From Spirochaetia bacterium (GTDB lineage: Bacteria; Spirochaetota; Spirochaetia; Sphaerochaetales; Sphaerochaetaceae): 6,428 bases of DNA. The position numbers and the translations under genes were made by a program. The stretch lies in assembly GCA_009929055.1 (NCBI GenBank), contig SABI01000145.1, positions 1 to 6,428 on the forward strand, written 5' to 3'. How positions within the stretch are numbered: the stretch's first letter is position 1; every line of letters begins with the position of its first letter. Of the stretch, positions 6,069-6,428 are shown in pieces. Below the pieces are notes generated by a model. It searched no databases. It was not told the origin of the DNA and saw only the letters and a list, made by a program, of their open reading frames with translations.

Positions 6069-6078
6069 TCCTATAAGA

Positions 6079-6428
6079 ATGGAAATTGATGAGAAGGGAT
6101 TGAGGGAGCTGTCATGTAAGCATAAAAGAGTGCAAACTCTGATGCATTATGTGAACAAAAAGAGCTTAATTGAGGAACATCGAAAACAATGTTCAAGAAA
6201 AGCAGTGGGTGTAGATAGTATTACGAAGGAAGCATATGGAGCGCATCTTGATGCTAACATTAGTAACCTTCTTGAAAGGATGAAATCTTTTAGCTATCAA
6301 CCGAAACCAGTAAGGCGAACATACATTCCAAAAGGTAATGGCAAGACGCGACCACTAGGGATACCCTCATATGAGGATAAACTAGTGCAAGGAGTCATGG
6401 CTAAAGTCCTTAATGATGTGTATGAACC
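6079..6428 (+). CDS. ltrA: Group II intron-encoded reverse transcriptase/maturase, N-terminal part
   Basis: From the ATG at 6079 the frame is open for 116 codons to the window edge. Residues 42-66 (AVGVDSITKEAY, then a leucine-rich helix) match the RT-0 region. YQPKPVRRTYIPKGNGK at 73-89 and RPLGIPSYEDKLVQ at 91-104 match RT-1 and the start of RT-2 of group II intron RTs. Full-length relatives are roughly 400-600 residues, with the catalytic YADD, the maturase X domain and sometimes an HNH endonuclease further on; all of these fall outside the window. The protein binds its own intron RNA, helps it splice and copies it into DNA at target sites. No frameshift or stop is seen in the visible part, so the element may be intact. 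The symbol follows the common LtrA naming for this enzyme type. Confidence 0.9.
   Translation, partial: MEIDEKGLRELSCKHKRVQTLMHYVNKKSLIEEHRKQCSRKAVGVDSITKEAYGAHLDANISNLLERMKSFSYQPKPVRRTYIPKGNGKTRPLGIPSYEDKLVQGVMAKVLNDVYE

Larger units (their letters stand above)
5587..6078 (+). ncRNA. Group II intron ribozyme, domains I to III and start of domain IV
   Basis: No believable protein is encoded in these 492 bases; they hold ribozyme structure. Clear local hairpins include GCGCC (5589-5593) with GGCGC (5599-5603), and TGGGTG (5616-5621) with CACCCA (5625-5630). The stretch CATAGTAGTGATGAAG followed by GGAGCGAAGGG (about 5979-6021) matches a pattern common just upstream of the ORF in bacterial group II introns. 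The 3' limit of this feature is set by the RT start and is not a structural boundary. Domain-by-domain folding was not computed. Confidence 0.75.
5587..6428 (+). mobile_element. Group II intron retroelement, 5' part (3' end beyond window)
   Basis: The element starts at the GTGCG consensus 5' end (5587-5591), continues through about 490 bases of structured RNA and then encodes a group II reverse transcriptase. The rest of the enzyme and the catalytic domains V and VI with the 3' junction lie outside the window. Base composition shifts at the boundary: the intron is visibly richer in G than the AT-rich host genes, as expected for a mobile element. The presence of both EBS1 and EBS2 pairings argues against class C, which lacks a conventional EBS2. 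It is transcribed opposite to the DUF1538 operon, so it cannot be removed from that operon's mRNA by splicing. Confidence 0.88.

Noticed and set aside
5876..6076. Open frame of 66 codons on the plus strand just before the reverse transcriptase
   Set aside because: It spans the conserved pre-ORF ribozyme sequence (around 5979-6021) and its translation is low in coding character.

Overview
The window is a stretch of a low-GC bacterial chromosome carrying six protein genes plus the 5' part of a group II intron. The genes look bacterial: Shine-Dalgarno sites, short intergenic gaps, and an overlapping stop and start. I cannot name the organism. A Sec-type signal on an ankyrin protein together with the SnoaL-like/SDR and DUF1295 families would suit an AT-rich Gram-negative such as a spirochaete or a Bdellovibrionota or proteobacterial lineage, but that is only an inference.

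Layout, left to right. (1) 1-650, minus strand: a DUF1295 (steroid 5-alpha-reductase-like) membrane protein whose C-terminus lies beyond the window. (2) 651-813: an AT-rich divergent intergenic region with candidate promoters for both flanking genes. (3) 814-1875, plus strand: an exported or membrane-anchored ankyrin-repeat protein whose repeats are all exactly 34 residues. (4) 1940-2395 and 2401-3315, plus strand: a tight pair of a SnoaL/NTF2-like protein and a short-chain dehydrogenase/reductase. (5) 3402-4097 and 4097-5581, minus strand: a one-base-overlapping pair of a tandem PII-like protein and an integral membrane protein with two DUF1538 domains. This pair converges on the SDR gene, and a hairpin terminator lies between them. 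(6) 5587 to the window end, plus strand: a group II intron with its 5' GTGCG boundary, a structured domain I and an intron-encoded reverse transcriptase that runs off the window.

How the parts relate. The DUF1538 and PII-like proteins look like a membrane transporter or channel with a cytosolic PII-type sensor. Each is internally duplicated and the two are translationally coupled. The intron has inserted in the opposite orientation, five bases upstream of the first usable codon of the DUF1538 gene, so it separates that operon from its native ribosome-binding site and promoter. The junction is supported by two exon-intron pairings: 7 bases of IBS2 with EBS2 and 6 bases of IBS1 with EBS1, both perfect and in the canonical order. 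The SnoaL-like/SDR pair probably modifies a lipid-like or other small hydrophobic substrate. The nearby DUF1295 gene may belong to the same theme, but the sequence does not prove it.
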